Positions 15,501-24,992 are shown, counted from the stretch's first letter. The stretch: 64,000 nucleotides of DNA from Methanoculleus sp. (GCA_018433835.1 JAHDQM010000002.1:1-64000); one strand, 5' to 3'. Program-made: numbers and translations. The notes: a model not told the origin generated them from the sequence alone.

Positions 15501-18500
15501 GGCACCTTGAAGTGGAAGTTCCTCGACCCGGTCAGCCCGCGCTTCTTCGACACGCCCTCCATCGGTGCGGACGGCACCATCTACATCGGGTCGAGCGGCA
15601 CCAACGTGTATGCCATCGGCGCGACCGATGCCCCGGAGATCTCGTCCATCGCGATCGACCCGGCAGATATCGAACTCTCTCGCGGCCTCGTGCAGCGGTT
15701 CCTTGCCATGGCCACGGACACCTCGGGAACCGTGCTCGCGAACCTCGCCCTCGACTGGTCGAGTTCGAACGAGACCGTCGGCACGGTGAACGCCACCGGC
15801 GTCTTCACCGCCCTCGCACCGGGCACGACGAACCTCGCCGCCACCTACGGCGAGGCGACCGGAACGGCGAATATCACCGTCATCCCGTCGGTGCCGGTCC
15901 TGAAAGCAATCGCGGTTTCGCCGGCCGAAAAAAGCGTATTCGTCGGTGACAACTGGACGTTCGTCGCCACCCCCCTCGACCAGTACAGCGAACCGATGGA
16001 CGGGGTCCTCTGCACCTGGACCAGTTCGAACGCAACCGTCGGCACGGTCGACGAGACCGGCAACTTCACCGCCCTCGTTGCAGGCACGACGACCCTCACC
16101 GCCGCCAACGGGACGGTGAGCGGCAACGCGACCGTCACGGTGCTGAATCCGGCGATGCTGACGGCGATCACGATCTCGCCGGCGCCCGCCTCCCTGACAG
16201 TAGGCGAAGGACTCCAGCTCAACGCAACGGCCATCAACCAGTACAACACCACCATTGAAGACCTCGCCTTCACCTGGACCTGTTCCGACACCTCGGTCGG
16301 CACGGTGAACGAGACCGGCTACTTCACCTCGCTCACCTACGGCCGTGCGAACGTCACCGCGGCCATCGGCGCCGTCAATGCCACGGTACACGTGACCGTG
16401 TTCCCGCAGTCGCCCCTGACCTGGTCCGTCGACGATTCGGGCGGAGCGAACTTCACCTCGATCCAGGCGGCCGTGGACGCCGCGTTCGACGGCGACACGA
16501 TCATCGTCGGGGACGGGATGTACAGCGAGTCCGTCACCGTCACAAAACCTCTGACCCTCAGGTCGGAGAACGGGCCCGACGGGACCGCCATCAACGGGAC
16601 GATCACGATCTCGGCCGACGACACGACCATTTCCGGCCTCACTATCAGCGGGAGCAGTACGTACGGTATCATCAACAACGATTGTTCAGGGTGCACCATC
16701 ACCGGCAACGTCATCTCGGGCAAAAAGACAGGCATCAGACTTTTTAAGGCGAGCAGAGCGCTCGTTGAGGGCAACACCATCGCTAACCTGCAACAGTACG
16801 GTACCGCCATAGTCGTCCAGGCCTCCACCGACAGTATCATCAGCAATAACACCTGTTCGGGCTCGCGGAACGGTCAAAAGGGCATCGATATAACCACAGG
16901 TGGATGCAGGAATGGTACCATTACCGGCAACATCATCACCGACAACCAGTACGGGCTGTCCTATCTGGACTCTACCAACAACTGCCGCTTTGACCACAAT
17001 CTCATCATGGACAACGATTACGCCATCTTTTCGAATTTTGATGTAGTCGTCGGAAACACATTCTATGCAAACTCTATCGTCAACAATTCAGCATTGATTG
17101 GCGGTAGCCTGGCAACGGCGAACTCCTGGAACTCCCCCGAACCAGTGACCTACACCTACAACGGTGTTACGTATACCGGACCGATCGGAAACTACTGGGG
17201 AGGAGCGTTCGCACTCAACGATGCAGATGGCAACGGCGTTGGCGACGCGGGCATATCGCTGGCCGCCAGCAACATCGACGGTTACCCGCTTGCCCTCCCG
17301 GCACAGGCTTACTTCGGAGAATCTTATACCGGCATTCCGATCCCGACGGCGGTGGAGGTCAGTCCGTCTTCGGTCGTCATGATCGGTGAAACCCAGCAGC
17401 AGTTCTCCGGGACGGTCTACGACCAGAACGGCCACGTCATGACAGGTGCCGGGTTTGCGTGGAGCAGCAGCGACGAGAAAGTCGGCCCCATCACGAGCGG
17501 CGGGCTGTTCAGTGCCGAGTACGCCGGAAACACGACGATCACAGCACAGTGCCACACCATTCAGGGCACGGCCGATGTGTTCGTGAACAAGACAGTTCTC
17601 GAGACTGTCTGGACCGACCCCTGCGAATCGACCGACGGCTGGACCCTCTCAAACGCAGGGCTCCGGGATGATGTCGTCTACGAGGGGTCGTATAGTATCG
17701 GCACCCCGAAGATAACCGCCAATGCATCTGCCGAAAAGGTCCTCACTTTCCCTGAAGGTGCCGCGCAGATGCGGTTCCAACTATATGGAGTCAAGACCGC
17801 AGGCTGCTGGATCAAAGCGTTCATCGACGGTGAAGAGGTAGCAAAGGTTTCAAGCTCAAACACGTGGAGAACCTACGTCATCGACATTTCCGGCTACGAG
17901 GCCGGGAACCATACGTTTGCAGTAGAGACACTCTACAGTAACCCGGCCGGATATTCCAACACAGGCGTCGGGTTCTACCTCGACCAGATCGAGATGAGAG
18001 TTAACGCCTCCGCGGTCACGCCCGGCATCGTCTCGATCGCGGTCGAACCCGCCTCGGTGAACCTGACCAACGGCGAGACGCAGCAGTTCTCCGCGGTCGC
18101 CTACGACGCCGAAGGTGCCGAGATCCCGGACGCCTCGTTCGCCTGGAACTCGTCGAACACGTCGGTAGGTACCTTAAACGAGACCGGCGTCTTCACCGCC
18201 CGCAAGGTCGGCACGACGACCGTCACCGCCGCGTGCGGCAACGTGACGGGTACCGCCGTCGTCACCGTGACCCCGGTGAAAGGTGACCGGACCCAGAACA
18301 CTCCCCTGAACATCCCCGGCTGCAACGTCGCACAGACCGGCAACGGCACGACCAAGGTCACGATCAACACCACCGCCGCCAACGCAACCGTCTCCGGGAA
18401 CACCATCCGGATCGAGGAGGGCAACTTCACCCTCACCATCGAGACCGAGGGTGCGCCCACCGTCGGGAACGGCACCGTGAACGGCACGGTCGCCGGGATC

Positions 18501-19610
18501 ACGCTCGACACACAGCCGGTCGTCACGGAACTCGATTCGGTCGGCACGGTCAGCGCCTCCGTCTCGGCGAACCTCACCGGCCTCCCGCAGGGAGCCGGCC
18601 TCACGACGACCGTCTCGCAGAACGTCTCCGCCAGTGCACAGAGCGCGTTCCAGCTCGCCGCAACTGCCGACGGGCTGACCCTCGGCGACATCGCCTACAC
18701 GATGAACATCGTAAAGACGAACCTGACGAACGGCCAGGACATCGCCGGTGCCACGATCCGGATGACGGTCAGCCCCGCGTGGGTTGCCGACCACGGCGGC
18801 GCGGACGCGATCCGGATCATCCGGTCCGCCGAGGACGGCACCAAGGAAGTCCTCGCGACGACGCTCGTCGGTACCGACGGGAACGGGAACCTGATCTTTG
18901 AGGCGTACTCCTCGAACGGCCTCTCGATCTTCGGGCTGGCCGCAGTCTCGGCAGCACCGCAGGCCACCCAGTCCTCCTCATCCGGGAGCAGCGGCGGTGG
19001 CAGCTCCTCGACATCGGTCGGTGCGGCGAGCGACCTCACACCCGGCGAGACCGTCACCCTCGCGATGGACACGACGGCGGTCTCCGCGGTCACCCTCACC
19101 GCGAACACCGGGATCAAAGACGTCATGGTGACTATGGCGAAGGGCTCGCTCCCGCAGTCTGCCGAACCCCCGGCGGGCACGGTCTACCAGTACGTCCAGG
19201 CGACCCTCTACAAAGCAACTGAGGCAGACCTCGCCGCCGTCCAGTTCCGGTTCGCCGTCCCGACCGCCTGGCTCACGGCGCAGGGCTGCACGGCAGAGCA
19301 GGTGACCCTGTTCCGCTACGCCGACGGGGCGTGGCAGGCGGTCCCGGTCGAGGCGCTCAGTGAGGAGAACGGCAACGCCGTCTTCTCCGCCGCCTCCAAT
19401 GGGTTCGGCCTCTTTGCGATCGCAGTGACCGAACGGGTCCCCGGCACGGCCAGCGAGGCGACGCTGCAGCCCACTGCAACGGCGACACCGATCGGGACGG
19501 AAGTAGCGGTCCAGATGGCTGAGAGCACTCCTACGCCGCAGGCGTCCCCGCTCCCCGTGTGGGCGGCGATCCTGGCGCTCGGAATCCTACTCCTGGCGAG
19601 GAGAACCTGA
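12588..19610 (+). CDS. Giant modular cell-surface protein (2340 residues)
   Basis: The order of modules is: signal peptide (14-35); Thr/Pro/Glu-rich linker (36-90); surface domain copy 1 (about 100-344); PKD domain (352-437, FTDTSTGTVTSWAWDFENDG); surface domain copy 2 (440-681); PQQ-type beta-propeller repeats (689-1012, GTIYAGS and LKW units); three Big_2 Ig-like domains (1018-1273); a NosD-like right-handed beta-helix (1277-1571); a fourth Big_2; a jelly-roll-like segment (1672-1809); a fifth Big_2 (1813-1898); a long beta-rich region; and a C-terminal helix PLPVWAAILALGILLLARR. The tail would anchor it in the membrane, although no PGF tripeptide precedes it. The many N-x-S/T sites suit archaeal N-glycosylation. 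Probably an adhesin or surface scaffold; ligand unknown. Confidence 0.9.
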   Translation: MTGDRRIQTSPWQGWVALLLLILALIAVPAVALGGTDLPSNTTEPTVGVPGEMPTGVGEENNSTPEPTPTETVTEEVTPEPTEPLPKSVGISASGPAPLPAPRHIFFEVANNAGVKYNLDSDTYGGPNGTYYIKADGGGLNELHITNDMGSPYGQVFEDGNQSGVLWITNTGGRGFDDDVILLVSVNGTIPDDFALHVKSSGYTWVPSSTANELPTDYAYVEGAVDETFTEEDFIYGPQTWKPGPGDLVVPSLPLYYGQDINDPSAASYLMFIDLNVGNMYPSKFSGATLTENGGAKVEFTFTNLTTHAAFNGYGWCLAANQAQGISWTNRVSGTGSSGYTVAGVPYTPPPAPTADFTANVTSGDAPLAVQFTDTSTGTVTSWAWDFENDGVVDSTEQNPSFTYTTAGTYTVNLTVANAGGSNSAVRTDCITVTEQTGPSVLPDYNYIFVKVANDAGVKYNAFGNETYNIRFEGYDRGLNALHISTDPAVNFGQVTVSENQSGTFYATDSGGKGYEDEIILMVAVNGTIPDDFRLRVTADGYTWTPNPASNQPPSLDNVTYQASSLDEVFTKDDFIYGPQIWKPTGNGFDYPIYADQNMTDTENTFQVMFIDLNAGVLRPNTTLENRGAVRINYAFENLETFAAFNVYGYCQNSNNGDNMVAWGNAVLAPKTMSGYSVIGTDSETPAGSAWPMYGHDLRHTGLSPYTGPEFPVQLWLHKASSAFYVQPVLDADGTVYAGSRNKVFYAINSNGTLKWSYTAPNQIYTAAAIDSEGTVYFGCRDAKIYAVDSNGTPKWTFTTGSTVSSAPAIGADGTIYAGSGDMKLYAVNPDGTEKWSYTTGGAVNSAPAVGADGTIYAGSADTNLYAINPDGTIYAGSADGSLYAINPDGSLKWSCATGGAVATPAIGPDGTIYAGSASKTINAVNPDGSLKWLYNTTGTHTTAPAIDAAGTVYIASNDRNDRYLYAIRSDGTLKWKFLDPVSPRFFDTPSIGADGTIYIGSSGTNVYAIGATDAPEISSIAIDPADIELSRGLVQRFLAMATDTSGTVLANLALDWSSSNETVGTVNATGVFTALAPGTTNLAATYGEATGTANITVIPSVPVLKAIAVSPAEKSVFVGDNWTFVATPLDQYSEPMDGVLCTWTSSNATVGTVDETGNFTALVAGTTTLTAANGTVSGNATVTVLNPAMLTAITISPAPASLTVGEGLQLNATAINQYNTTIEDLAFTWTCSDTSVGTVNETGYFTSLTYGRANVTAAIGAVNATVHVTVFPQSPLTWSVDDSGGANFTSIQAAVDAAFDGDTIIVGDGMYSESVTVTKPLTLRSENGPDGTAINGTITISADDTTISGLTISGSSTYGIINNDCSGCTITGNVISGKKTGIRLFKASRALVEGNTIANLQQYGTAIVVQASTDSIISNNTCSGSRNGQKGIDITTGGCRNGTITGNIITDNQYGLSYLDSTNNCRFDHNLIMDNDYAIFSNFDVVVGNTFYANSIVNNSALIGGSLATANSWNSPEPVTYTYNGVTYTGPIGNYWGGAFALNDADGNGVGDAGISLAASNIDGYPLALPAQAYFGESYTGIPIPTAVEVSPSSVVMIGETQQQFSGTVYDQNGHVMTGAGFAWSSSDEKVGPITSGGLFSAEYAGNTTITAQCHTIQGTADVFVNKTVLETVWTDPCESTDGWTLSNAGLRDDVVYEGSYSIGTPKITANASAEKVLTFPEGAAQMRFQLYGVKTAGCWIKAFIDGEEVAKVSSSNTWRTYVIDISGYEAGNHTFAVETLYSNPAGYSNTGVGFYLDQIEMRVNASAVTPGIVSIAVEPASVNLTNGETQQFSAVAYDAEGAEIPDASFAWNSSNTSVGTLNETGVFTARKVGTTTVTAACGNVTGTAVVTVTPVKGDRTQNTPLNIPGCNVAQTGNGTTKVTINTTAANATVSGNTIRIEEGNFTLTIETEGAPTVGNGTVNGTVAGITLDTQPVVTELDSVGTVSASVSANLTGLPQGAGLTTTVSQNVSASAQSAFQLAATADGLTLGDIAYTMNIVKTNLTNGQDIAGATIRMTVSPAWVADHGGADAIRIIRSAEDGTKEVLATTLVGTDGNGNLIFEAYSSNGLSIFGLAAVSAAPQATQSSSSGSSGGGSSSTSVGAASDLTPGETVTLAMDTTAVSAVTLTANTGIKDVMVTMAKGSLPQSAEPPAGTVYQYVQATLYKATEADLAAVQFRFAVPTAWLTAQGCTAEQVTLFRYADGAWQAVPVEALSEENGNAVFSAASNGFGLFAIAVTERVPGTASEATLQPTATATPIGTEVAVQMAESTPTPQASPLPVWAAILALGILLLARRT
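15147..15254 (+). repeat. 54-bp tandem duplication within the beta-propeller repeats
   Basis: Two 54-bp units starting ggcacgatctacgcaggctc lie at 15147-15200 and 15201-15254. They encode an 18-residue unit beginning GTIYAGSAD and ending AINPD. Other propeller units here are about 40 residues and carry a WSYTTGGAV-type strand that these lack, so one blade is shortened. The change stays in frame. Confidence 0.75.
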
Positions 19611-19625
19611 ACACCCATTTTTAAC

Positions 19626-19646
19626 CTCCCGGCGCTTCGCCGGGAG
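19626..19646 (+). terminator. 9-bp perfect stem-loop between two surface-protein genes
   Basis: Arms ctcccggcg (19626-19634) and cgccgggag (19638-19646) surround a CTT loop. A short T-run precedes it at 19618-19622, just after the stop codon at 19610. It may end or stabilise the giant transcript, or act in the leader of the next gene, whose ATG is at 19719. Confidence 0.5.
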
Positions 19647-19718
19647 AGGGCCGAACATAAAGAGCAGATCTTCATGAACCCGGCTATCCGAGCCGGAAAC
19701 GTACAGGAGAAAGTTGCG

Positions 19719-22700
19719 ATGAAAACAGGTTTGAAGATGTACCCGGCCGGGTGGCGGGAGACGATCGCCGTCCTCGTTCTACTCACTGCGCTCATCGCCG
19801 CACCGGCCGCGGCAGCAGACATTGGCGGGATCACCCTCCCCGACTACAAGCACATCGACATCCAGATGGCAAACGGCGGTACGAAGTACATCAAGTTCGA
19901 CGGCGGGGGGCTTAACGCCCTCCATATCACGACCGACCCCTCCGAGCGCTACGGACAGGTGACGGAGACCAGCGCCCAGTCGGGGACCTTCTACTTCTCC
20001 GACACGGGCGGGCGGGGCTTCTTCGACGACCTCGTCCTCATGGTGGCAGTGCAGGGACAGGTCCCCGAGGATTTCAGCCTCAATGTCAGGGCAAGCGGCT
20101 ACCGGTGGACGCCGACCCCAGAACTGAACCAGCCTCCGACAGTAGACGAGATCCAGCATGCCGACGGCGCCCTCGAACGGACTTTCACCAGGGAAGATTT
20201 CATTTACGAACCCCAGATCTGGAAACCCTGCAAGGAAAACTACCCGATCTACTACGGCCAGGACATGAGCAGGAACAATCCGGAAGACCGGTTTTACATC
20301 ATGTTCATCGACCTCGGGGTCGGTGCGATCGGCCCGAACAGTTTCCTGGACGGACTGACCGACGACGGGTGCGCAAAAATCGAGTACTCCTTTGAAAACC
20401 TGGAGACGTTCGCGGCTTTCAACGCTTACGGCTGGTGCAACCAGTCCAACCAGGGCATGGGAATCTCGTGGTCGAACGACCTCACTGGCTTCGGTGAAAC
20501 GGGCTCGAGCGGTTACTCAGTTCAAGGAACCCGGACGGGTGGCGATACGGCCGGTTCCGGCGGCGGAGGCGGAGGCGGTAGCGCCGGGTCGTCCCTGGGA
20601 TCAGGGATTAGAGGCAGCACGCTGAACACATCAACGGTTGGATCCATCAACGGTACCCTCCACGTCTTCACTGCGGCAGGACCGGCAGAGCCTCTGTTAA
20701 CAGGCTCTTCGTCAGATATCCAGTTATCAGCCACCATTCCCAATGGCACAACGATCGACCGTGGCCTCCTGTATGTCTATGTGAGCGACGCAAAGGAGAC
20801 GAAGACGGACGCTGGAAAGGAGGTGAATCCAAGTTTCAAGTTTGATGGAAAGCCAGTTACACCCGTAGCCGTAGCCTGGGACCAGCAGGGGACCGGCTCG
20901 GCCCCGCTGGCCGGGACGTTCACCATGGAGATCACGCCTGAACTGCTCACCAACGGTGAGCACACATTGACGGTGCGTACGGAAGAGGACGTCACCTATC
21001 GGGTGCCTGCCGCTCTCCTGGTGCTCGTCGCCAGCGACCCCACCCGGCCCCGGATCGATTACTGGATAACGGAAGGGTGCGACGATGTCCTCGCAGACCT
21101 CTGGGAGGGGACAACCGGAGAGGATGCCGCCACAGAGGTGAAGTTCGACGGAACTGTTGACCAGGACCAGGCTTCCGCGGCCCGGCTCTATATCGTGAGT
21201 ACAGCTGAGCCCGACCTGAGCGGCGCGGGAAACCGGGTGATGATGAACACCTGGGACTGGCTCAACTCCCTGCAGGAAGGACCGCCCGGGGTCTGGACCG
21301 CGGCCCTGGACGTCCTCCCCTTCATCCAGGAATCAGGCAACACCGCACTGATGCAGAGTTATCCAGTCGGCGTTGCCGGCGACCACCTCCAGAACCGGAA
21401 CGCTATACTGGTAATTCAGTATGGGGCAGCGGAGGGCGCATCCTCCGGCATTGCGATCGCCTCCGACGCCAGAATTACTCCTGAGGAGGAGATCGGGTCG
21501 TTTGTACTGCCGTATACCGCCAACGGGACGCTGAATGAAGAACTGCGCTACTGCACCGGGGACGGGAATCTGGTACTCACGTTCACGGGAGGAAGCCGGG
21601 TGACCAACAGCACAGGCGCCGCGGTGACATCGGTGACGATCCAAGCGGTGCAGGACCTCCTCCCGGTCCCCGGGACGGCGATGGAACGGGTGTACCGCAT
21701 CGTCCCCGAGAATGCCACGACGGGGATCCCATTCTCCATAACGGCCAACCTTCAGGAGATGGCACGTGATGCGACATGGTACCGGTACGATGCCAGTGTA
21801 TCGGCCTGGCAGCAGGTCAACACCTCTATCGACCTCACCAATGGGACAGTGACGGCATATCCGGAAACGTTCGGGACCTACGGGGTGGCCACACCGCCGC
21901 CGGCGACCCTCACGGTCGGTTCAAACCCAGCCGGCGCGCGGATATTCCTCGACGGCGTGTACCTCGGAAAGGTCACCCCGGCCACCATCAGCCCCGCAGA
22001 GTCCGGGAACCACACTCTCCGGCTGGAACTCGAACAGTTCGTGCCGTATGAGGCGATCGTCACGGCCCCGGACGATACGGTGCTGTTCGCAGATCTCACC
22101 CCTGCCGGCGGCTACGCCGTTCTCAGCCGCCTGAAGTTCGGCAGCCCGCAGACGGTGCCGGGGCAAGACCACACCGGCGGCGTATACGTCACGTCCCAGC
22201 CCTCGGGAGCCACAATCACCATCGACGGGAAGAGGATGACGTTCACGACCCCCCATGTCGTCCAGGGCATCAGGGAAGGGAGTCATACGGTGCAGGTGGT
22301 CAAGGAAGGCCAGTCGTTCAACACCCCTTCAAAGACGGTCTGGGTTGAGAGAGACTGCATCACCCCTGTCAGGATAGAAGCGCTGGAGCAGTCCATCATC
22401 CGGAAGGTTTCACTTTTATCGGACGAGTACGCAGGCAAAGGATGTACCGTAAACGGTAAGGGACCGGTCTTCAGGCTGCCCCGGACCGTCGAGGTGGCCG
22501 GAGGAAACTCGTTTGTCACGATCTGCGACGGCGACCGGTACCTCTCCCACCGGATCACGATTACAGGAGATGGGGAAACGATCGAGATCGCGCCCCGGGA
22601 CTACTCCTTCTGCGGACTGCTCGTGGAGTCCAGTCCATCGGGCGCTGAGATCCTGATTGACGGCTTCAGGACCGGCCTCTGCACACCCTACCTCATCAGG

Positions 22701-23045
22701 AACGTCTCGGACGGTCGGCACATCGTCTCCGTCACCTGCCCGGGATACCTGCCCGCGGAAGCGGAGATCCTGCTCACCGGCGATCGGAACGCCGAGATCG
22801 ATGAACGACTTGCGTTCCATCTCGAACCCTACGCGTACGGCAGCCTGAACCTAACCAGCGAGCCTGCCGGCGCACAGATCTATCTATATAGTAAGAACAC
22901 CGGCGAGGTTACCCCGCACATCTTCCGGTATATGCCGATCGGGACATACGAAGTGAAGGTCGTCGGGAACGCCACGTTCAAGACAGCGGATGACGTCACC
23001 ATCCTGCCGTATAAGGTGACAGAGCGCGCGTTCAACCTGGTTTGA
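19719..23045 (+). CDS. Secreted surface protein: shared domain, DUF3344-like region and four PEGA domains
   Basis: A 1108-residue protein with a signal peptide (cleavage near AAA/ADIGG), one shared surface domain (FDGGGLNALHITTDPSERY through ETGSSGYSV), a Gly-rich hinge (GGGGGGGSAGSS), a region like DUF3344 (around LLYVYVSDAKE, RPRIDYWITEGCDD and NAILVIQYG), and then four PEGA-type repeats: TVGSNPAGARIFLDG, VTSQPSGATITIDG, VESSPSGAEILIDG and LTSEPAGAQIYLY. The ATG at 19719 has Shine-Dalgarno aggaga at 19705-19710; the earlier in-frame ATG at 19674 lacks one. There is no C-terminal anchor, so PEGA domains probably attach it to the S-layer or another polymer. The ligand is unknown. Confidence 0.87.
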   Translation: MKTGLKMYPAGWRETIAVLVLLTALIAAPAAAADIGGITLPDYKHIDIQMANGGTKYIKFDGGGLNALHITTDPSERYGQVTETSAQSGTFYFSDTGGRGFFDDLVLMVAVQGQVPEDFSLNVRASGYRWTPTPELNQPPTVDEIQHADGALERTFTREDFIYEPQIWKPCKENYPIYYGQDMSRNNPEDRFYIMFIDLGVGAIGPNSFLDGLTDDGCAKIEYSFENLETFAAFNAYGWCNQSNQGMGISWSNDLTGFGETGSSGYSVQGTRTGGDTAGSGGGGGGGSAGSSLGSGIRGSTLNTSTVGSINGTLHVFTAAGPAEPLLTGSSSDIQLSATIPNGTTIDRGLLYVYVSDAKETKTDAGKEVNPSFKFDGKPVTPVAVAWDQQGTGSAPLAGTFTMEITPELLTNGEHTLTVRTEEDVTYRVPAALLVLVASDPTRPRIDYWITEGCDDVLADLWEGTTGEDAATEVKFDGTVDQDQASAARLYIVSTAEPDLSGAGNRVMMNTWDWLNSLQEGPPGVWTAALDVLPFIQESGNTALMQSYPVGVAGDHLQNRNAILVIQYGAAEGASSGIAIASDARITPEEEIGSFVLPYTANGTLNEELRYCTGDGNLVLTFTGGSRVTNSTGAAVTSVTIQAVQDLLPVPGTAMERVYRIVPENATTGIPFSITANLQEMARDATWYRYDASVSAWQQVNTSIDLTNGTVTAYPETFGTYGVATPPPATLTVGSNPAGARIFLDGVYLGKVTPATISPAESGNHTLRLELEQFVPYEAIVTAPDDTVLFADLTPAGGYAVLSRLKFGSPQTVPGQDHTGGVYVTSQPSGATITIDGKRMTFTTPHVVQGIREGSHTVQVVKEGQSFNTPSKTVWVERDCITPVRIEALEQSIIRKVSLLSDEYAGKGCTVNGKGPVFRLPRTVEVAGGNSFVTICDGDRYLSHRITITGDGETIEIAPRDYSFCGLLVESSPSGAEILIDGFRTGLCTPYLIRNVSDGRHIVSVTCPGYLPAEAEILLTGDRNAEIDERLAFHLEPYAYGSLNLTSEPAGAQIYLYSKNTGEVTPHIFRYMPIGTYEVKVVGNATFKTADDVTILPYKVTERAFNLV

Positions 23046-23062
23046 CCGGAACATACAACCTA

Positions 23063-23067
23063 TTTTT
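23063..23067 (+). terminator. T-run after the PEGA protein gene
   Basis: A ctatttttac run follows the stop at 23045 by 17 bp, in the same setting as the T-runs after other genes here. No stem-loop is evident immediately before it. Confidence 0.4.
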
Positions 23068-23202
23068 ACAATAAGGTGCAGCCTCTCGTGCTGAAGAGCG
23101 CCCGCTGAGCGCCGCCGCCTGCCTCACGAGGAGAGAGACTGCGATCCGCAATCGCCCGGCTATGGACCGATAGCCGCCCCCACGCAGAACCAGCACCACC
23201 GC

Positions 23203-23505
23203 CTAACGACGGTACATTGAAGAGAACCCTTCGCCTGCGTCGTCCTCGCACTCGATAGCGGTGCCGTCCCGGACGAGGGTGTTGAACATGACGGCGGCGT
23301 TCAGCAGGTTCTCATCGGGATTTGCACCCTGCCGGACACCAGAGAGAGCCTGCCGTTGCGGTGTCGGGATCGTCCGCCTGCCCACCCGGACACCCGCACA
23401 GTGCCGGCAGTAACCACAGTGGGAGTGGACCGACACCTCACGATCTGCGCATGCTACCGTCACCCGGTCCTTCGTATCATCGCGGTGAAACTCAAGTATC
23501 TTCAT
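23203..23505 (-). CDS. Small Cys-motif protein, function unknown
   Basis: A 100-residue protein with the motif HCGYCRHCAGVRVG near residues 29-42, a likely zinc or iron site with three closely spaced cysteines. The rest is charged and soluble, and ends EGFSSMYRR. It is divergent from EF-1alpha. The frame has archaeal-like amino-acid use and no overlapping real gene, which supports it, but no Shine-Dalgarno is obvious before the ATG at 23505. I do not recognise the family. Confidence 0.6.
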   Translation of the reverse strand: MKILEFHRDDTKDRVTVACADREVSVHSHCGYCRHCAGVRVGRRTIPTPQRQALSGVRQGANPDENLLNAAVMFNTLVRDGTAIECEDDAGEGFSSMYRR

Positions 23506-23590
23506 GGTACGAGGAACGTAGATTTCCGAAGAATAAGATTCTGTCGATTGCCCGGGGTTTTTAAGGAATGCACGCTATTGGCGCGCATAG

Positions 23591-23605
23591 AAATGCTTTA
23601 TATGG
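23591..23605 (+). promoter_or_regulatory. TATA-box region of the EF-1alpha gene
   Basis: aaatgctttatatgg is a good BRE-TATA match about 80 bp before the ATG at 23684. A second TATA-like acgtataagt lies near 23617-23626. Shine-Dalgarno gtggagga follows at 23669. Position and A/T content against a GC-rich background support a promoter; the exact start site is unknown. Confidence 0.6.
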
Positions 23606-23683
23606 AGGACGTCATACGTATAAGTTACTCGCATAAGCAGGCTGTTCGAGCTGACAGGCCTATTTGAGTGGAGGATACTATCT

Positions 23684-24961
23684 ATGGCAGTTGAAAAGCC
23701 CCACATGAATTTAGCAGTAATCGGACACATCGACCACGGGAAGTCTACTACCGTCGGTCGGTTGCTCTTTGAGACCGGAGCTGTAGCGCCCCACATCATC
23801 GAGTCGTACAGGAAGGAGGCTGAATCCAAGGGTAAAGGCTCGTTCGAGTTCGCCTGGGTTATGGACAGCCTCAAGGAAGAGCGTGAGCGTGGTATCACCA
23901 TCGATATCGCCCACAAACGGTTCGACACGGACAAGTTCTACTTCACCGTCGTGGACTGCCCCGGCCACCGTGACTTCGTCAAGAACATGATCACGGGCGC
24001 ATCCCAGGCAGACGCCGCGCTGCTGGTCGTCGCCGCACCCGACGGCGTGATGGAGCAGACCAAGGAGCACGTCTTCCTGTCCCGTACGCTCGGCATCAAC
24101 CAGCTGATCATCGGTATCAACAAGATGGATGCCGCCAAGTACGACGAGAAGCGCTACAACGAGGTCAAGGAACAGCTCTCCCAGCTGCTCAAGATGGTCG
24201 GCTACAAGCCCGACGACATCAGTTTCATCCCGATGAGCGCGTTCGTTGGGGACAACATCACCAAGCTCAGTGAGAACACCCCCTGGTACAAGGGACCGAC
24301 GGTGCTCGCCGCACTCAACGCGCTCAGCGAACCCGAGAAGCCCACAAACCTGCCCATGCGTCTCCCCATCCAGGACGTCTATTCCATCTCCGGTATCGGA
24401 ACCGTACCCGTCGGCCGTGTCGAGACCGGTGTGATGAAGAAGGGAATGAAGGTCAGCTTCATGCCCGCGAACAAAGAGGGTGAGGTCAAGTCCATCGAGA
24501 TGCACCACGAGGAGATCCCGCAGGCGACTCCGGGCGACAACGTCGGGTTCAACGTCCGTGGTATCGGCAAGGGCGACATCCGCCGCGGTGACGTCTGCGG
24601 TCCCGCCGACGTGCCCCCGACCGTTGCAGAAGAGTTCGTCGCGCAGGTCGTCGTGCTCCACCACCCCAGCGCCCTGACCGTCGGCTACACCCCGGTCTTC
24701 CACTGCCACACCGCCCAGATCGCATGCTCCTTCGTCGAGCTCATGAAGAAACTCGACCCCCGTACCGGCCAGGTCAAGGAAGAGAACCCCACGTTCCTCA
24801 AGACCGGCGACGCCGCGATCGTCAAGATCAGGCCGACCCAGCCCATGGTCATCGAGAAGGTCAAGGAGATCCCGCAGCTCGGCCGGTTCGCTGTCCGTGA
24901 TATGGGATCCACCATTGCAGCAGGCGTGTGCATGGACATCACGCCCAAGCAGATGAGATAA
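23684..24961 (+). CDS. tuf: Translation elongation factor EF-1 alpha
   Basis: The 425-residue GTPase delivers aminoacyl-tRNA to the ribosome. G-motifs are visible: [10 protein letters not shown] (G1), DCPGHRDF (G3) and INKMD (G4), followed by the barrel domains with GVMKKGMKV and [12 protein letters not shown]. Length is standard for euryarchaea. It is followed 31 bp later by S10, the common archaeal pairing. A 514-frame on the opposite strand here is a shadow of its biased codons. Confidence 0.98.
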   Translation: MAVEKPHMNLAVIGHIDHGKSTTVGRLLFETGAVAPHIIESYRKEAESKGKGSFEFAWVMDSLKEERERGITIDIAHKRFDTDKFYFTVVDCPGHRDFVKNMITGASQADAALLVVAAPDGVMEQTKEHVFLSRTLGINQLIIGINKMDAAKYDEKRYNEVKEQLSQLLKMVGYKPDDISFIPMSAFVGDNITKLSENTPWYKGPTVLAALNALSEPEKPTNLPMRLPIQDVYSISGIGTVPVGRVETGVMKKGMKVSFMPANKEGEVKSIEMHHEEIPQATPGDNVGFNVRGIGKGDIRRGDVCGPADVPPTVAEEFVAQVVVLHHPSALTVGYTPVFHCHTAQIACSFVELMKKLDPRTGQVKEENPTFLKTGDAAIVKIRPTQPMVIEKVKEIPQLGRFAVRDMGSTIAAGVCMDITPKQMR

Positions 24962-24992
24962 GAAGGTACCTATAATTTTTTGGTGGTTAAAC

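Noticed and set aside
14547..16391. 614-codon open frame on the minus strand
   Set aside because: It lies wholly antisense to the propeller and Ig-like part of the 2340-residue protein, has Arg/Val/Gly-rich sequence without domains, and follows from the strong third-base GC bias of the real gene.
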